Positions 30,890-39,282 of a stretch of 64,000 bases of DNA are shown here, piece by piece. The position numbers and the translations under genes are program-made. Position 1 is the stretch's first letter, and each line of letters opens with the position of its first letter. Location: positions 6,820,001 through 6,884,000 of the forward strand of contig NZ_JADOUF010000001.1 of the NCBI RefSeq assembly GCF_015751905.1, given 5' to 3'. Below the pieces are notes generated by a model. The model was given only the letters and a program-made list of their open reading frames with translations. It was not told the DNA's origin and searched no databases. Origin of the DNA: Longispora fulva. Its GTDB lineage: Bacteria > Actinomycetota > Actinomycetes > Mycobacteriales > Micromonosporaceae.

Positions 30890-31294
30890 ATGAGTGCACG
30901 GATTCGGGTGGTCGTCGCCAAGCCTGGCCTCGACGGTCACGACCGCGGTGCGAAGGTGGTGGCCCGGGCGTTGCGTGACGCCGGCATGGAGGTCATCTAC
31001 ACCGGTCTGCACCAGACTCCCGAGCAGATCGTCGAGACCGCCATCCAGGAGGACGCCGACGTCGTCGGGTTGTCCGTGCTCTCCGGCGCGCACATGACCC
31101 TGTTCGCCAAGGTGCTCGAGCTGCTCCGCGAGCGCGGGGCCGACGACATCGTCGTGTTCGGTGGCGGCATCGTGCCGGACGACGACCTGCCGGAGCTCGA
31201 GCGGCTCGGTGTCGCGAAGATCTTCACCCCGGGCGCGACCACGACGTCGATCGTCGAGTGGGTGCAGGAGCGGTTCGCCCAGACCTCGGCCTGA
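30890..31294 (+). CDS. Stand-alone cobalamin-binding domain protein (methylmalonyl-CoA mutase C-terminal type)
   Basis: A 134-residue B12-binding flavodoxin-like domain. The base-off motif is [12 protein letters not shown] (DxHxxG), with [11 protein letters not shown] and [11 protein letters not shown] completing the nucleotide-loop pocket. It would pair with a separately encoded mutase or act as a B12-dependent accessory subunit; no mutase is in the window. AAGGGAG lies 5 nt before the ATG. TACGGT (30852-30857) is a likely -10 box. Confidence 0.9.
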   Translation: MSARIRVVVAKPGLDGHDRGAKVVARALRDAGMEVIYTGLHQTPEQIVETAIQEDADVVGLSVLSGAHMTLFAKVLELLRERGADDIVVFGGGIVPDDDLPELERLGVAKIFTPGATTTSIVEWVQERFAQTSA

Positions 31295-31311
31295 CGGAAC
31301 GACGGAAGTGC

Positions 31312-31345
31312 CGCCGCGCGCCGGATGAGGTGCGCGGCGTAACCG
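31312..31345 (-). repeat. Dispersed intergenic repeat, family A, copy 2
   Basis: Inverted relative to the other copies. Core 31316-31341 reads on the minus strand TACGCCGCGCACCTCATCCG then GCGCGC. Here the arms CGCCGCGC (31312-31319) and GCGCGGCG (31332-31339) form a perfect hairpin that may also terminate the B12-protein gene. Confidence 0.75.
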
Positions 31346-31363
31346 TCAAAAAGGTCTTAGGTT

Positions 31364-31482
31364 TTTGATCTAACGTCTTGGCCCGCTGAGCGCGGCGAGG
31401 CGAAGGCGGAGATGGTTCCGCATACCGGTGTTGTATGCGGGGCCGTCGGCAACGCGCGCATCGTCGCGCTCAGCGGGCCCAC
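31364..31482 (+). repeat. Intergenic hairpin element C, copy 2 (possible small RNA)
   Basis: Following TTGATCTAA, arms 31380-31398 and 31461-31479 (GGCCCGCTGAGCGC and complement) pair in 18 of 19 positions. They enclose a second stem CCGCATA/TATGCGG. Copy 1 (13976-14096) has the same lead-in and architecture with different arm sequences, which argues for selected structure. Confidence 0.5.
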
Positions 31483-31500
31483 CCACAAACGCAAAAAGGT

Positions 31501-31537
31501 GGGGTGCCGGACACACCCCTCACATGTCCGGCACCCC
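31501..31537 (+). terminator. Strong hairpin downstream of element C
   Basis: GGGGTGCCGGACA (31501-31513) pairs perfectly with 31525-31537 around an 11-nt loop. No protein gene ends nearby, so it may end a non-coding transcript from element C. Confidence 0.55.
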
Positions 31538-31768
31538 GTGCACAATGCCCCGCCGCCACCCCTCGACCGACGAGGCATCGGCCGCTTTCATCAGTGCCCG
31601 GTTTCTTGTGTTTCGTCCCCCGGGTCTGACAACCAGTTCAACGACGCCCCGAGCCGGGGGTAACGCCCTGACGAGGGAGTTTTCGCAGTATTTTGTGAGG
31701 AGGCCCGCCCCGCCCGCTTCGGGAGGGAACGGTCGGCTGTGGATTAGCGCACAACGCGTACCCGCGTG

Positions 31769-31798
31769 TTCACCCACGCGGGCGCGCACGACTAGTCT
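31769..31798 (+). promoter_or_regulatory. Candidate promoter of sucCD
   Basis: TTCACC (31769-31774) and TAGTCT (31793-31798) with 18-bp spacing would start transcription near 31805, about 54 nt before the sucC GTG. Confidence 0.4.
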
Positions 31799-31858
31799 GC
31801 GGCGTTAGGCCCGTCAATCCGGCGGGCGCGTCAGGACGACGGAACGGGACGCGCAAAC

Positions 31859-33037
31859 GTGGACCTGTACGAGTACCAGGGGCGCGAGCTGTTCGAGCGG
31901 CACTCGTTGCCGGTCTTGAGCGGCGACGTAGCCACCACCCCTGAAGAAGCCCGCGAGATCGCCGAGAAGCTCGGCGTCCGGGTCGTAGTGAAAGCCCAGG
32001 TCAAGGTGGGCGGCCGAGGCAAGGCGGGCGGCATCAAGCTGGCCGACGACGCCGCGGAGGCCGAGACCCACGCCCGGGCCATCCTCGGCATGGACATCAA
32101 GGGTCACACTGTCGAGAAGGTCATGGTCACGACCACGGCCGACATCGTCGAGGAGTACTACTTCTCGTACCTGCTCGACCGGGCCAACCGCACCTTCCTC
32201 TGCATCGCCAGCGTCGCCGGCGGCATGGAGATCGAGGAGGTGGCGCACTCGGCACCGGAGAAGGTCGCCAAGGTCGCCATCGACGCGAGCAAGGGCGTCG
32301 ACCTGGCGAAGGCCAAGGAGATCGTGGCCCTGGCCCAGTTCCCGGCCGAGGTCGCCGACCAGATCGCCGACATCGCCGTGAAGCTGTGGGCGGCGTTCGT
32401 CGCCGAGGACGCGACCCTGGTCGAGGTCAACCCGCTGGCGAAGCTCAGCGACGGTCGGGTCCTGCTGCTGGACGCGAAGGTCACCTTCGACGGCAACGCG
32501 GACTTCCGGCAGGCCGGGCACGAGGCGTACGAGGACAAGGACGCCGTCGACCCGCTCGAGCAGGCGGCCAAGGCCAAGGGCCTCAACTACGTCAAGCTCG
32601 ACGGCCAGGTCGGCATCATCGGCAACGGCGCGGGTCTGGTCATGTCGACCCTCGACGTCGTGTCGTACGCGGGTGAGGAGTTCGGCGGCGTCAAGCCGGC
32701 CAACTTCCTCGACATCGGCGGCGGCGCCTCGGCCGAGGTCATGGCCGACTCGCTGGAGATCGTCATGTCCGACCCCGCCGTGAAGAGCATCTTCGTGAAC
32801 GTGTTCGGCGGCATCACCGCGTGCGACGCGGTCGCCAACGGCATCGTCTCCGCCCTCGCGCTGCTGCACGAGCGCGGCGAGGACGTCACCAAGCCGCTCG
32901 TCGTCCGGCTGGACGGCAACAACGCCGAAGAGGGTCGCCGCATCCTCGACGAGGCGAACCACGCGCTGGTCCAGCGCGTCGACACGATGGACGGAGCGGC
33001 CCGCAAGGCCGCCGAGCTCGCGGCTGCGGGGGTCTGA
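31859..33037 (+). CDS. sucC: Succinyl-CoA synthetase beta subunit
   Basis: ATP-grasp subunit of the TCA-cycle enzyme converting succinyl-CoA to succinate with ADP or GDP phosphorylation. The 392-residue protein begins [20 protein letters not shown], has the nucleotide site [17 protein letters not shown], the Mg site VEVNPLAKL and FLDIGGGAS near the interface, and normal length. Start GTG 31859 matches the family N-terminus. sucD follows after 2 nt. Confidence 0.96.
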   Translation: MDLYEYQGRELFERHSLPVLSGDVATTPEEAREIAEKLGVRVVVKAQVKVGGRGKAGGIKLADDAAEAETHARAILGMDIKGHTVEKVMVTTTADIVEEYYFSYLLDRANRTFLCIASVAGGMEIEEVAHSAPEKVAKVAIDASKGVDLAKAKEIVALAQFPAEVADQIADIAVKLWAAFVAEDATLVEVNPLAKLSDGRVLLLDAKVTFDGNADFRQAGHEAYEDKDAVDPLEQAAKAKGLNYVKLDGQVGIIGNGAGLVMSTLDVVSYAGEEFGGVKPANFLDIGGGASAEVMADSLEIVMSDPAVKSIFVNVFGGITACDAVANGIVSALALLHERGEDVTKPLVVRLDGNNAEEGRRILDEANHALVQRVDTMDGAARKAAELAAAGV

Positions 33038-33039
33038 CA

Positions 33040-33927
33040 ATGGCTATCTGGCTGACTGAGGACTCCAAGGTCATCGTGCAGGGCATGACCGGCTCCGAGG
33101 GTATGAAGCACACCCGGAAGATGCTGGCCGCCGGTACCAAGATCGTCGGTGGCGTGAACCCGCGCAAGGCCGGCACCACGGTCGACGTCGACGGCGTCTC
33201 GCTGCCGGTGTTCGCCAACGTGGCCGAGGCCATGGGGCAGACCGGGGCCGACACCACGGTCATCTTCGTCCCGCCGGCGCACACCAAGAGCGCCGTCCTC
33301 GAGGCGATCGACGCGGGCATCGGCCTGGCCGTCGTGATCACCGAGGGCGTTCCGGTGCACGACACCGCCGAGTTCTGGGCGCACGCGGTCGCCACGGGCA
33401 ACAAGACCCGGATCATCGGGCCGAACTGCCCCGGCATCGCCTCCCCGGGCGCGTCGAACGCCGGCATCATCCCGGCGAGCATCTCCGGCTCCGGCCGGAT
33501 CGGTCTGGTGTCGAAGTCGGGCACGCTGACCTACCAGATGATGTACGAGCTGTCCGACATCGGCTTCACCACGGCCGTCGGCATCGGTGGCGACCCGATC
33601 ATCGGCACCACGCACATCGACGCGCTCGCCGCCTTCCAGGAGGACCCGGCGACCGAGGCGATCGTGATGATCGGCGAGATCGGTGGCGACGCCGAGGAGC
33701 GGGCCGCCGCGTACATCAAGGAGCACGTGACCAAGCCGGTCGTCGCGTACATCGCGGGCTTCACCGCCCCCGAGGGCAAGACGATGGGCCACGCCGGCGC
33801 GATCATCTCCGGCTCGTCCGGGACCGCCGACGCGAAGAAGCTGGCCCTGGAGGCCGTGGGCGTGAAGGTCGGCAAGACGCCGTCCGAGACCGCCCGGCTG
33901 ATGCGCGAGGTTGTGCAGGGTCTGTAA
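33040..33927 (+). CDS. sucD: Succinyl-CoA synthetase alpha subunit
   Basis: CoA-binding subunit, 295 residues. The N-terminal Rossmann domain ([20 protein letters not shown]) binds CoA. GPNCPG lies mid-protein, and the phosphohistidine is in [10 protein letters not shown]. Here and in SucC the residues needed for catalysis are intact. Cotranscribed with sucC and ended by a U-containing terminator. Confidence 0.96.
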   Translation: MAIWLTEDSKVIVQGMTGSEGMKHTRKMLAAGTKIVGGVNPRKAGTTVDVDGVSLPVFANVAEAMGQTGADTTVIFVPPAHTKSAVLEAIDAGIGLAVVITEGVPVHDTAEFWAHAVATGNKTRIIGPNCPGIASPGASNAGIIPASISGSGRIGLVSKSGTLTYQMMYELSDIGFTTAVGIGGDPIIGTTHIDALAAFQEDPATEAIVMIGEIGGDAEERAAAYIKEHVTKPVVAYIAGFTAPEGKTMGHAGAIISGSSGTADAKKLALEAVGVKVGKTPSETARLMREVVQGL

Positions 33928-33936
33928 GGTTTGAGG

Positions 33937-33966
33937 AGGCCCGCCCCGGTTCGGGGCGGGCCTTTT
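33937..33966 (+). terminator. Terminator of sucCD
   Basis: A 12-bp stem AGGCCCGCCCCG (33937-33948) with 33952-33963, 3-nt loop GTT, followed by TTT. Confidence 0.85.
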
Positions 33967-34081
33967 CGCGTTCCGGGGCCACAATCAAGATCCGCAAAAC
34001 CCCAAATGCCCTTTCCTGGTACGTCCGGAGCCACCTCGCCGCGCGGCGTGACCTCCACCTCTTCGCCTAGAGTGGACAGCG

Positions 34082-35341
34082 ATGGACGAGGAGACCTATA
34101 CCGCCGCGCAGCGCGACACGGTGCTGGTCCGCACGGGTGCCCCCGCGAAGCCGGCCCGGAAGCGGCAGCGGCCGGTCTCCGTGCTCACCGCGGCCGTCGT
34201 GACCAGCGGCTGGGCGGCGCTGATCTCGTTCGCGCCCGTGATCGTGCTGGTGGCGGCCGGCTGGCTGCTCGACGGGAGCAGCGCGGCGTCGGTGACCGCG
34301 ACCGTCCGGTTCGCCGCGGTGGCCTGGCTGCTCGGCCACGGGGTGCCGGCCCAGGCCGGGGACGTCACGATCAGCCTCGCCCCGCTCGCCCTGACCGGCC
34401 TGATCCTCTACCGCCTGGTCCGGGCCGGCGCGCACACCGCGCGGGGCATCGGCCTCGGATCGTCCATCACGGATGCCCCGACCGATCCGCGCGAGGTCGC
34501 CCGGCTGCTCGCACCGGTGATCGGAGCGGTCGCGGGGGTGTACGCGGTGATCGGCGGCCTGACCGCCGCCGTCGCGAGTACCAGTGGACTGACCGTCTCC
34601 CCGTTGCGCGCGGCGCTCACCACCGGCCTGCTCGCCGCGGTGACGGCCGGCGGCGGGGCGCTCGCGGAGTCCGGGCTGTTCGGCGGGGTGTGGCGGCGGG
34701 TGCCGCGCCAGTCCCAGCACGCGCTGCGGACCGCCGTCGTCGGGGTGCTGCTCCTGTTCGGGACGGGCGCGGCTGCGGCCGGGGTGGTCACCGCCGTCAC
34801 CGGGGGCGCGGCGGGCGGCATGTTCCGGTCGTACTCGACCGGGGTCGCCGGGCAGGCCGGCCTCACGGTGCTGTGCCTGGTGTACGCGCCGACGGTCGCG
34901 ATCTGGGCCGTCAGCTACCTGGTCGGCCCCGGGTTCGCGTTCGGGGTGGACACCGTGGTCAGTCCGCTGCGGGTCGAGCTCGGCGCGCTGCCCGGCTTCC
35001 CGATCCTGTCCGGCCTGCCCGATCAGCCGGTGAGCTGGGTCGGCGGGCTGGCCGTGCTCCTTCCGCTGCTCGCGACGGCGTTGGCGGGGGCGCTGCTGGC
35101 GCGGCGCTCGGAGCTGCGTACCCCGCGGTTGGCGAAGGCGGCGATGCTGGCCGGCGTGCCGGCGGCCGTGATCTGCGCCGTGCTCGCGTTCGCGGCCAGC
35201 GGCTCACTGGGTGCTGAGCGGTTGACGGAGATCGGGCCGAGCTGGTGGAGGTTCGGGCTGTTCGGCGGGCTGGCCGTCGCGATCGGCGCACCGCTGGGCG
35301 CGGTGGGCTACCGGCTGCTGCGGTCGTTGCGCCGGCGGTAG
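34082..35341 (+). CDS. PerM-like membrane protein (DUF6350)
   Basis: A 419-residue polytopic protein with about nine to ten membrane helices after a basic N-terminus. It sits between sucCD and purN-purH, as PerM (Rv0955) does in Mycobacterium tuberculosis, where it supports divisome stability under stress. The conserved middle segment LAPLALTGLILYRLVRAG supports the DUF6350 call. ATG 34082 lies 8 nt after TAGAGT (34068-34073), a leaderless-type start. Role here inferred from family and synteny. Confidence 0.82.
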   Translation: MDEETYTAAQRDTVLVRTGAPAKPARKRQRPVSVLTAAVVTSGWAALISFAPVIVLVAAGWLLDGSSAASVTATVRFAAVAWLLGHGVPAQAGDVTISLAPLALTGLILYRLVRAGAHTARGIGLGSSITDAPTDPREVARLLAPVIGAVAGVYAVIGGLTAAVASTSGLTVSPLRAALTTGLLAAVTAGGGALAESGLFGGVWRRVPRQSQHALRTAVVGVLLLFGTGAAAAGVVTAVTGGAAGGMFRSYSTGVAGQAGLTVLCLVYAPTVAIWAVSYLVGPGFAFGVDTVVSPLRVELGALPGFPILSGLPDQPVSWVGGLAVLLPLLATALAGALLARRSELRTPRLAKAAMLAGVPAAVICAVLAFAASGSLGAERLTEIGPSWWRFGLFGGLAVAIGAPLGAVGYRLLRSLRRR

Positions 35342-35353
35342 CGGGGTCCGCGC

Positions 35354-35382
35354 GGCCGGCTCCCCTGGACAGGGGGCCGGCC
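35354..35382. terminator. Bidirectional terminator
   Basis: GGCCGGC plus CCCCTG pairs with CAGGGG plus GCCGGCC with a single bulged T, between the convergent perM and DUF4190 genes. Confidence 0.7.
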
Positions 35383-35390
35383 CGAACGTC

Positions 35391-36104
35391 CTAGTAGGTG
35401 TTGGAGTTGGTGTACTTGTCGAAGTTGCCGCTCCAGTCGAACGTCGCGCAGAACACGATGCCGATCAGGATGCCGACAACGCCCAGGATCAGGCCGACCA
35501 TCGCCAGGGTCTTGTTGGTGGCCTCGCCGGACTGGGCCTTGCGCATCCCGATCACGCCGGTGACGACCGCCGGGATACCGGCGAGGATGCCGAGCCCGCA
35601 GCACCAGGACAGCACGATCGAGGCGATCCCGAAACTCAGCGCGAGGATGCCGTAGATGTTGCCCTTCGGCTTGGGCCCCTCGACCGGTGCCGCGCCGTAG
35701 GGCGGCATCGTCGGGGGCATGCCTCCGCCGGGTGCGCCGGGTGGTGGCATGCCGGGCGGCGGCGGGTAGCTGTAGCCCTGCGGCACGCCGCCCGGGGGCG
35801 GTGGCGGCGGGATGTCGTCACGGGACGGTGGGGGCATGCCGCTCGGGGAGGAGCCGTAGGTGCCAGGGGGATAGGCACCGGGCTGCGGGGAGCCGTAGGC
35901 GCCCGGGGTCCCGTACGTGCCGGGCGGCGGGGCCGGGGGCACCGTGCCGTAGGGCGGCGGTGGCGGCGGCGTGTTCGCGGGATCGGCCCCCAGTGGCGGT
36001 GGCACGGTCGGCGGCGGGACGATCGAGGGCACGTCGTCCGGCGGTCGGGGCGTCTCCGGGTAGTCGTCGGGCCCGCCCGGAGGGGGCGGCGGTGGCATCG
36101 TCAT
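35391..36104 (-). CDS. Proline-rich DUF4190 membrane protein
   Basis: A 237-residue protein. Residues 1-150 are Pro/Gly/Tyr-rich and disordered (PPPPPPGG, PPGTYGSP repeats). Two membrane helices of the DUF4190 domain follow (NIYGILALSFGIASIVLSWC and TLAMVGLILGVVGILIGIVF). ATG 36104 lies 6 nt after TACGAT (36111-36116), so it is probably leaderless. It stands with two dispanin-like genes that share the two-helix, Tyr/Pro-rich design; their roles are unknown. Confidence 0.82.
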   Translation of the reverse strand: MTMPPPPPPGGPDDYPETPRPPDDVPSIVPPPTVPPPLGADPANTPPPPPPYGTVPPAPPPGTYGTPGAYGSPQPGAYPPGTYGSSPSGMPPPSRDDIPPPPPPGGVPQGYSYPPPPGMPPPGAPGGGMPPTMPPYGAAPVEGPKPKGNIYGILALSFGIASIVLSWCCGLGILAGIPAVVTGVIGMRKAQSGEATNKTLAMVGLILGVVGILIGIVFCATFDWSGNFDKYTNSNTY

Positions 36105-36129
36105 GTGCTGATCGTATGCACCGATGAGC

Positions 36130-36141
36130 GTTTTTCGGGTA
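36130..36141 (+). repeat. Partial family B repeat
   Basis: TTTTTCGGGTAC matches the centre of the repeats at 514-540 and 21454-21479; the following bases diverge. Confidence 0.3.
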
Positions 36142-36150
36142 CAAACGGAC

Positions 36151-36180
36151 GGGCCCGACCCCGGTGAGGGGGTCGGGCCC
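36151..36180 (-). terminator. Terminator of the first dispanin gene
   Basis: A 12-bp perfect stem GGGCCCGACCCC (36151-36162) with 36169-36180, loop GGTGAG, 11 nt past the stop. Confidence 0.8.
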
Positions 36181-36191
36181 ATGGCCGGTCC

Positions 36192-36641
36192 TTAGTACGT
36201 GGTCGAGCTGCCAGCGTTGAGAACGAGGCTGCCGATGCAGCAGATCGCGTAGAGGCCGTAGAGGCAGCCGCCCACGATCGTGGCGATCTTGGCCCACTTC
36301 TTCGCGCCCTCGGACGCCTGCTGGGCACTGGCGTAGTCGCCGGTGGCCAGGAAGCCGTTGACCTTCGCCGCGTTCATGATCGCCGGGATCGCCAGCGGCC
36401 AGAACAGGAAGATGGTCAGGATCGACCACACCATGTGGTTCTTGATCTCGCCGGTCGGCGCGGGCTGGCCGTAGGCGGGCTGGCCGTAGGGCTGGCCGTA
36501 CTGCGGCTGCTGCTGCGCGGCGTACGGGTCCTGCCCGTACCCGGGCTGCGGCTGGCCGTACTGCGGCTGCTGGCCGTACGGGGGCTGCTGCGGCTGCTGG
36601 CCGTACGGCGGCTGGTTCGGGTCCTGGTTGGGGTAACCCAT
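36192..36641 (-). CDS. CD225/dispanin family protein, Gln/Tyr-rich
   Basis: A 149-residue protein. Residues 1-68 are YGQPQ/PYGQQ repeats and disordered. The CD225 domain follows, with an intramembrane segment WSILTIFLFWPLAIPAIMNA, the loop VNGFLATGDYASAQQASEGAKKW and a second helix. CD225 is the fold of eukaryotic IFITM proteins; bacterial members have no established role. Start ATG 36641 (MGYPNQDPNQ) has GAGGAG 10 nt upstream. Confidence 0.87.
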   Translation of the reverse strand: MGYPNQDPNQPPYGQQPQQPPYGQQPQYGQPQPGYGQDPYAAQQQPQYGQPYGQPAYGQPAPTGEIKNHMVWSILTIFLFWPLAIPAIMNAAKVNGFLATGDYASAQQASEGAKKWAKIATIVGGCLYGLYAICCIGSLVLNAGSSTTY

Positions 36642-36668
36642 GGGGGTTGGACTCCTCGTGCAGATGAC

Positions 36669-36712
36669 AGGGGTTGCGACGTGCGCAGCGTACCCGCACG
36701 TCGCCAACCCCT
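36669..36712 (-). terminator. Terminator of the second dispanin gene
   Basis: A 17-bp stem with one bulged G (36669-36685 AGGGGTTGCGACGTGCG with 36695-36712) directly after the stop. Confidence 0.8.
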
Positions 36713-36722
36713 ACTAGCCGCT

Positions 36723-37001
36723 TTAGCTGGTCGAGCCCGAGAGCATGCTCATGCCGCTCCCGAAGATGCAGCAGATCAGCCAGATGCCGATCCAGACCAG
36801 ACCGATGATGATCGCGAGCTTCGACCACTTCTTCGAGTCGGTGGCGGCCTGCTGCGCGCTGGCGTAGTCACCCGCCGCCAGGAAGCCGTTGACCTTCGAG
36901 GCGTTGATGATCGCCGGAATCGCCAGCGGCCAGAACAGGAAGATCGAGACGATCGACATGGTCATGTTGTTGTCGATCTGCGGGGGCTGGTTCGGCTGCA
37001 T
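36723..37001 (-). CDS. CD225/dispanin family protein, short
   Basis: A 92-residue paralogue of the neighbouring dispanin with almost no N-terminal tail (MQPNQPPQIDNNM). The core FLFWPLAIPAIINASKVNGF and LAAGDYASAQQAATDSKKW is nearly the same as in the longer protein. AAGGAG precedes the ATG. The terminator between them shows separate transcription from the same direction. Confidence 0.87.
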   Translation of the reverse strand: MQPNQPPQIDNNMTMSIVSIFLFWPLAIPAIINASKVNGFLAAGDYASAQQAATDSKKWSKLAIIIGLVWIGIWLICCIFGSGMSMLSGSTS

Positions 37002-37125
37002 TGTTACTCCTTGTGGGGCGTTCGGTGAATACAAGGTAGGGACATGTCGGCCCTGGGTCCGGGTTCGGTCAGCAACCCGACTAGGGTGAGGACGAACCGA
37101 CGTGTCACCTGCGAGGAGTCCTGCT

Positions 37126-37731
37126 GTGGCCGCCCGTCTCGTCCTCCTGCTGTCCGGAACAGGCAGCAACCTGGCCGCCATGATAGAGGCCTGCGACAAC
37201 CCCGCGTACGGTGCGCGGATCGTCGCTGTCGGTGCCGACCGTCCCGGGGCCAAGGGGCTGGAGATCGCCGCCGCCGCCGGTATCCCCACCTTCGTCGAGG
37301 TCGTGAAGAACCACCCGACCCGCGAGGACTGGGACGCCGCCCTGACCGGCCACGTCGCCGGGTACGAGCCGGACCTCGTCATCTCCGTCGGCTTCCTCAA
37401 GCTCGTCGGCAGGTCCTTCCTGGAGCGCTTCGGCGACCGCTACATCAACACGCACAACGCGCTGCTGCCGGCCTTCCCCGGCATCCACGGCCCGCGCGAC
37501 GCGCTCGAGTACGGCGTCCGGCTGGCCGGCGCGACACTGTTCTTCGTCGACTCCGGCGTCGACACCGGGCCGATCATCGCCCAGGTCGCCGTGCCGGTCG
37601 AGCTCGACGACACCGAGGACACCCTCACCGAGCGGATCAAGGTCGCCGAGAGGGCGCAGCTCGTTGAGTACGTAGGAAGGCTGGTCCGCGAAGGCTGGAC
37701 CATCTCAGGCAGAAAGGTGTACATCCCGTGA
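37126..37731 (+). CDS. purN: Phosphoribosylglycinamide formyltransferase
   Basis: Transfers the formyl group of 10-formyl-THF to GAR in purine synthesis. The 201-residue protein shows [19 protein letters not shown] at the start, the catalytic Asn-His pair in [20 protein letters not shown] and Asp in [15 protein letters not shown] 37126 is chosen because GAGGAG lies 7 nt upstream; a GTG at 37102 adds eight unconserved residues. TAGGGT (37082-37087) is a candidate -10. It overlaps purH by 4 nt (GTGA). Confidence 0.95.
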   Translation: MAARLVLLLSGTGSNLAAMIEACDNPAYGARIVAVGADRPGAKGLEIAAAAGIPTFVEVVKNHPTREDWDAALTGHVAGYEPDLVISVGFLKLVGRSFLERFGDRYINTHNALLPAFPGIHGPRDALEYGVRLAGATLFFVDSGVDTGPIIAQVAVPVELDDTEDTLTERIKVAERAQLVEYVGRLVREGWTISGRKVYIP

Positions 37732-39272
37732 GGCAGCCGATCCGTCGGGCACTCATCTCCGTCTACGACAAGACCGGCCTCACCGAGCTGGCCCAGGCGC
37801 TGGGCGCGGCGGGCGTCGAGATCGTCTCGACCGGTTCGACGGCGAACACGATCGAGGCGGCAGGGGTCGCCGTGACCCGGGTCGAGGAGCTGACCGGCTT
37901 CCCCGAGTGCCTCGACGGCCGGGTGAAGACCCTGCACCCGAAGGTGCACGCCGGCCTGCTCGCCGACCGGCGGCTGCCGTCGCACGTCCAGCAGCTCGAG
38001 GACCTCAAGATCGAGGCCTTTGACCTTCTGGTCAGCAACCTGTACCCGTTCGCGCAGACCGTGGCCTCCGGCGCGAGCCCGGACGAGTGCATCGAGCAGA
38101 TCGACATCGGCGGCCCGGCGATGGTCCGCAGCTCGGCGAAGAACCACGCGAACGTGGCCGTCGTGACCTCCCCGGCCTTCTACCCGCGGCTCATCGAGGC
38201 CGTGGCCGCCGGCGGGCTCACCCTGGTCGAGCGCCAGCAGCTCGCCGTCGAGGCGTTCCGGCACACCGCGTCCTACGACGTGGCCGTCGCCTCCTGGATG
38301 GGCAGCGTCGTCGCCCCGCCGACCGACACCGCGTTCCCGGCCTGGATCGGCGGGACCTGGGACCGCCTGGCCGTCCTCCGCTACGGCGAGAACCCGCACC
38401 AGCACGCCGCCCTCTACTCGCACGGCGACGGCGGCCTCGCCAACGCCGAGCAGTTGGCCGGCAAGGAGATGTCCTACAACAACTACCTGGACACCGACGC
38501 CGCCTGGCGGGCGGCGAACGACCACGCCGCGCCGTGCGTCGCGATCATCAAGCACCAGAACCCGTGCGGGATCGCGGTCGCCGACGACGTGGCCACCGCG
38601 CACGCGCTGGCCAACGCGTGCGACCCGATGAGCGCGTTCGGCGGCGTGATCGCCGTGAACCGCCCGGTCACCGAGGCGATGGCCCGGCAGGTCGCCGACG
38701 TGTTCACCGAGGTCATCGTGGCCCCGGCGTTCGACGACGCGGCCCTGGAGCTGCTGAAGGCCCGCAAGACGCTGCGGATCCTCGTGATCGACGGGACCCC
38801 GGCAGCGCCGGTGGAGTCCCGGCCGATCTCCGGCGGGGTGCTGTTGCAGGTCGCCGACCGGATCGACGCCCCGGGCGACTCCCCGGAGAACTGGACCCTG
38901 GCCACCGGTGCGCCGGCCGACGCCGAGACCCTCAAGGATCTCGAGTTCGCCTGGCGGGCCGTGCGGGCCGTCAAGTCCAACGCGATCCTGCTCGCCAAGG
39001 GCGGCGCGACCGTCGGCGTCGGGATGGGCCAGGTCAACCGGGTCGACTCGGCGAAGCTGGCCGTCACCCGGGCCGGTGACCGGGCCGCCGGTTCCGCCGC
39101 GGCCTCCGACGCGTTCTTCCCGTTCCCGGACGGCCTGCAGGTGCTGCTCGACGCCGGGATCACGGCCGTCGTGCAGCCGGGCGGCTCGAAGAACGACCCC
39201 GCGGTGATCGCCGCGGCCGAGGCAGCGGGGATCACCCTCTATCTCACGGGGACCCGGCACTTCTTCCACTAA
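37728..39272 (+). CDS. purH: Bifunctional AICAR formyltransferase/IMP cyclohydrolase
   Basis: Last two steps to IMP. The 514-residue protein has an N-terminal MGS-like cyclohydrolase domain ([27 protein letters not shown]-type [16 protein letters not shown]) and a C-terminal AICARFT domain ([22 protein letters not shown], and [12 protein letters not shown] near the end). Full family length. Translationally coupled to purN. Confidence 0.97.
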   Translation: MRQPIRRALISVYDKTGLTELAQALGAAGVEIVSTGSTANTIEAAGVAVTRVEELTGFPECLDGRVKTLHPKVHAGLLADRRLPSHVQQLEDLKIEAFDLLVSNLYPFAQTVASGASPDECIEQIDIGGPAMVRSSAKNHANVAVVTSPAFYPRLIEAVAAGGLTLVERQQLAVEAFRHTASYDVAVASWMGSVVAPPTDTAFPAWIGGTWDRLAVLRYGENPHQHAALYSHGDGGLANAEQLAGKEMSYNNYLDTDAAWRAANDHAAPCVAIIKHQNPCGIAVADDVATAHALANACDPMSAFGGVIAVNRPVTEAMARQVADVFTEVIVAPAFDDAALELLKARKTLRILVIDGTPAAPVESRPISGGVLLQVADRIDAPGDSPENWTLATGAPADAETLKDLEFAWRAVRAVKSNAILLAKGGATVGVGMGQVNRVDSAKLAVTRAGDRAAGSAAASDAFFPFPDGLQVLLDAGITAVVQPGGSKNDPAVIAAAEAAGITLYLTGTRHFFH

Positions 39273-39282
39273 CCTCGATCAT

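Larger units (their letters stand above)
31295..31858. other. 564-bp intergenic region rich in structured repeats
   Basis: No protein gene is supported. In order it contains an inverted family A repeat (31316-31341), TTTTTGATCTAA, hairpin element C copy 2 (31364-31482), a 13-bp hairpin (31501-31537), about 230 bp of lower structure and a promoter-like pair before sucC (31769-31798). The concentration of inverted repeats suggests a small RNA or repeat cluster. Confidence 0.6.

Noticed and set aside
31380-31479. Insertion by a transposon (inverted ends)
   Set aside because: No target-site duplication and no transposase; called a hairpin repeat instead.
31364-31540. tRNA, tmRNA or 6S RNA in the sucC upstream region
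   Set aside because: No cloverleaf, CCA end, tag frame or 6S-type bubble was seen; kept only as a structured element.
37102-37125. Upstream GTG as purN start
   Set aside because: Adds unconserved residues; GTG 37126 has a proper Shine-Dalgarno and matches the family N-terminus.
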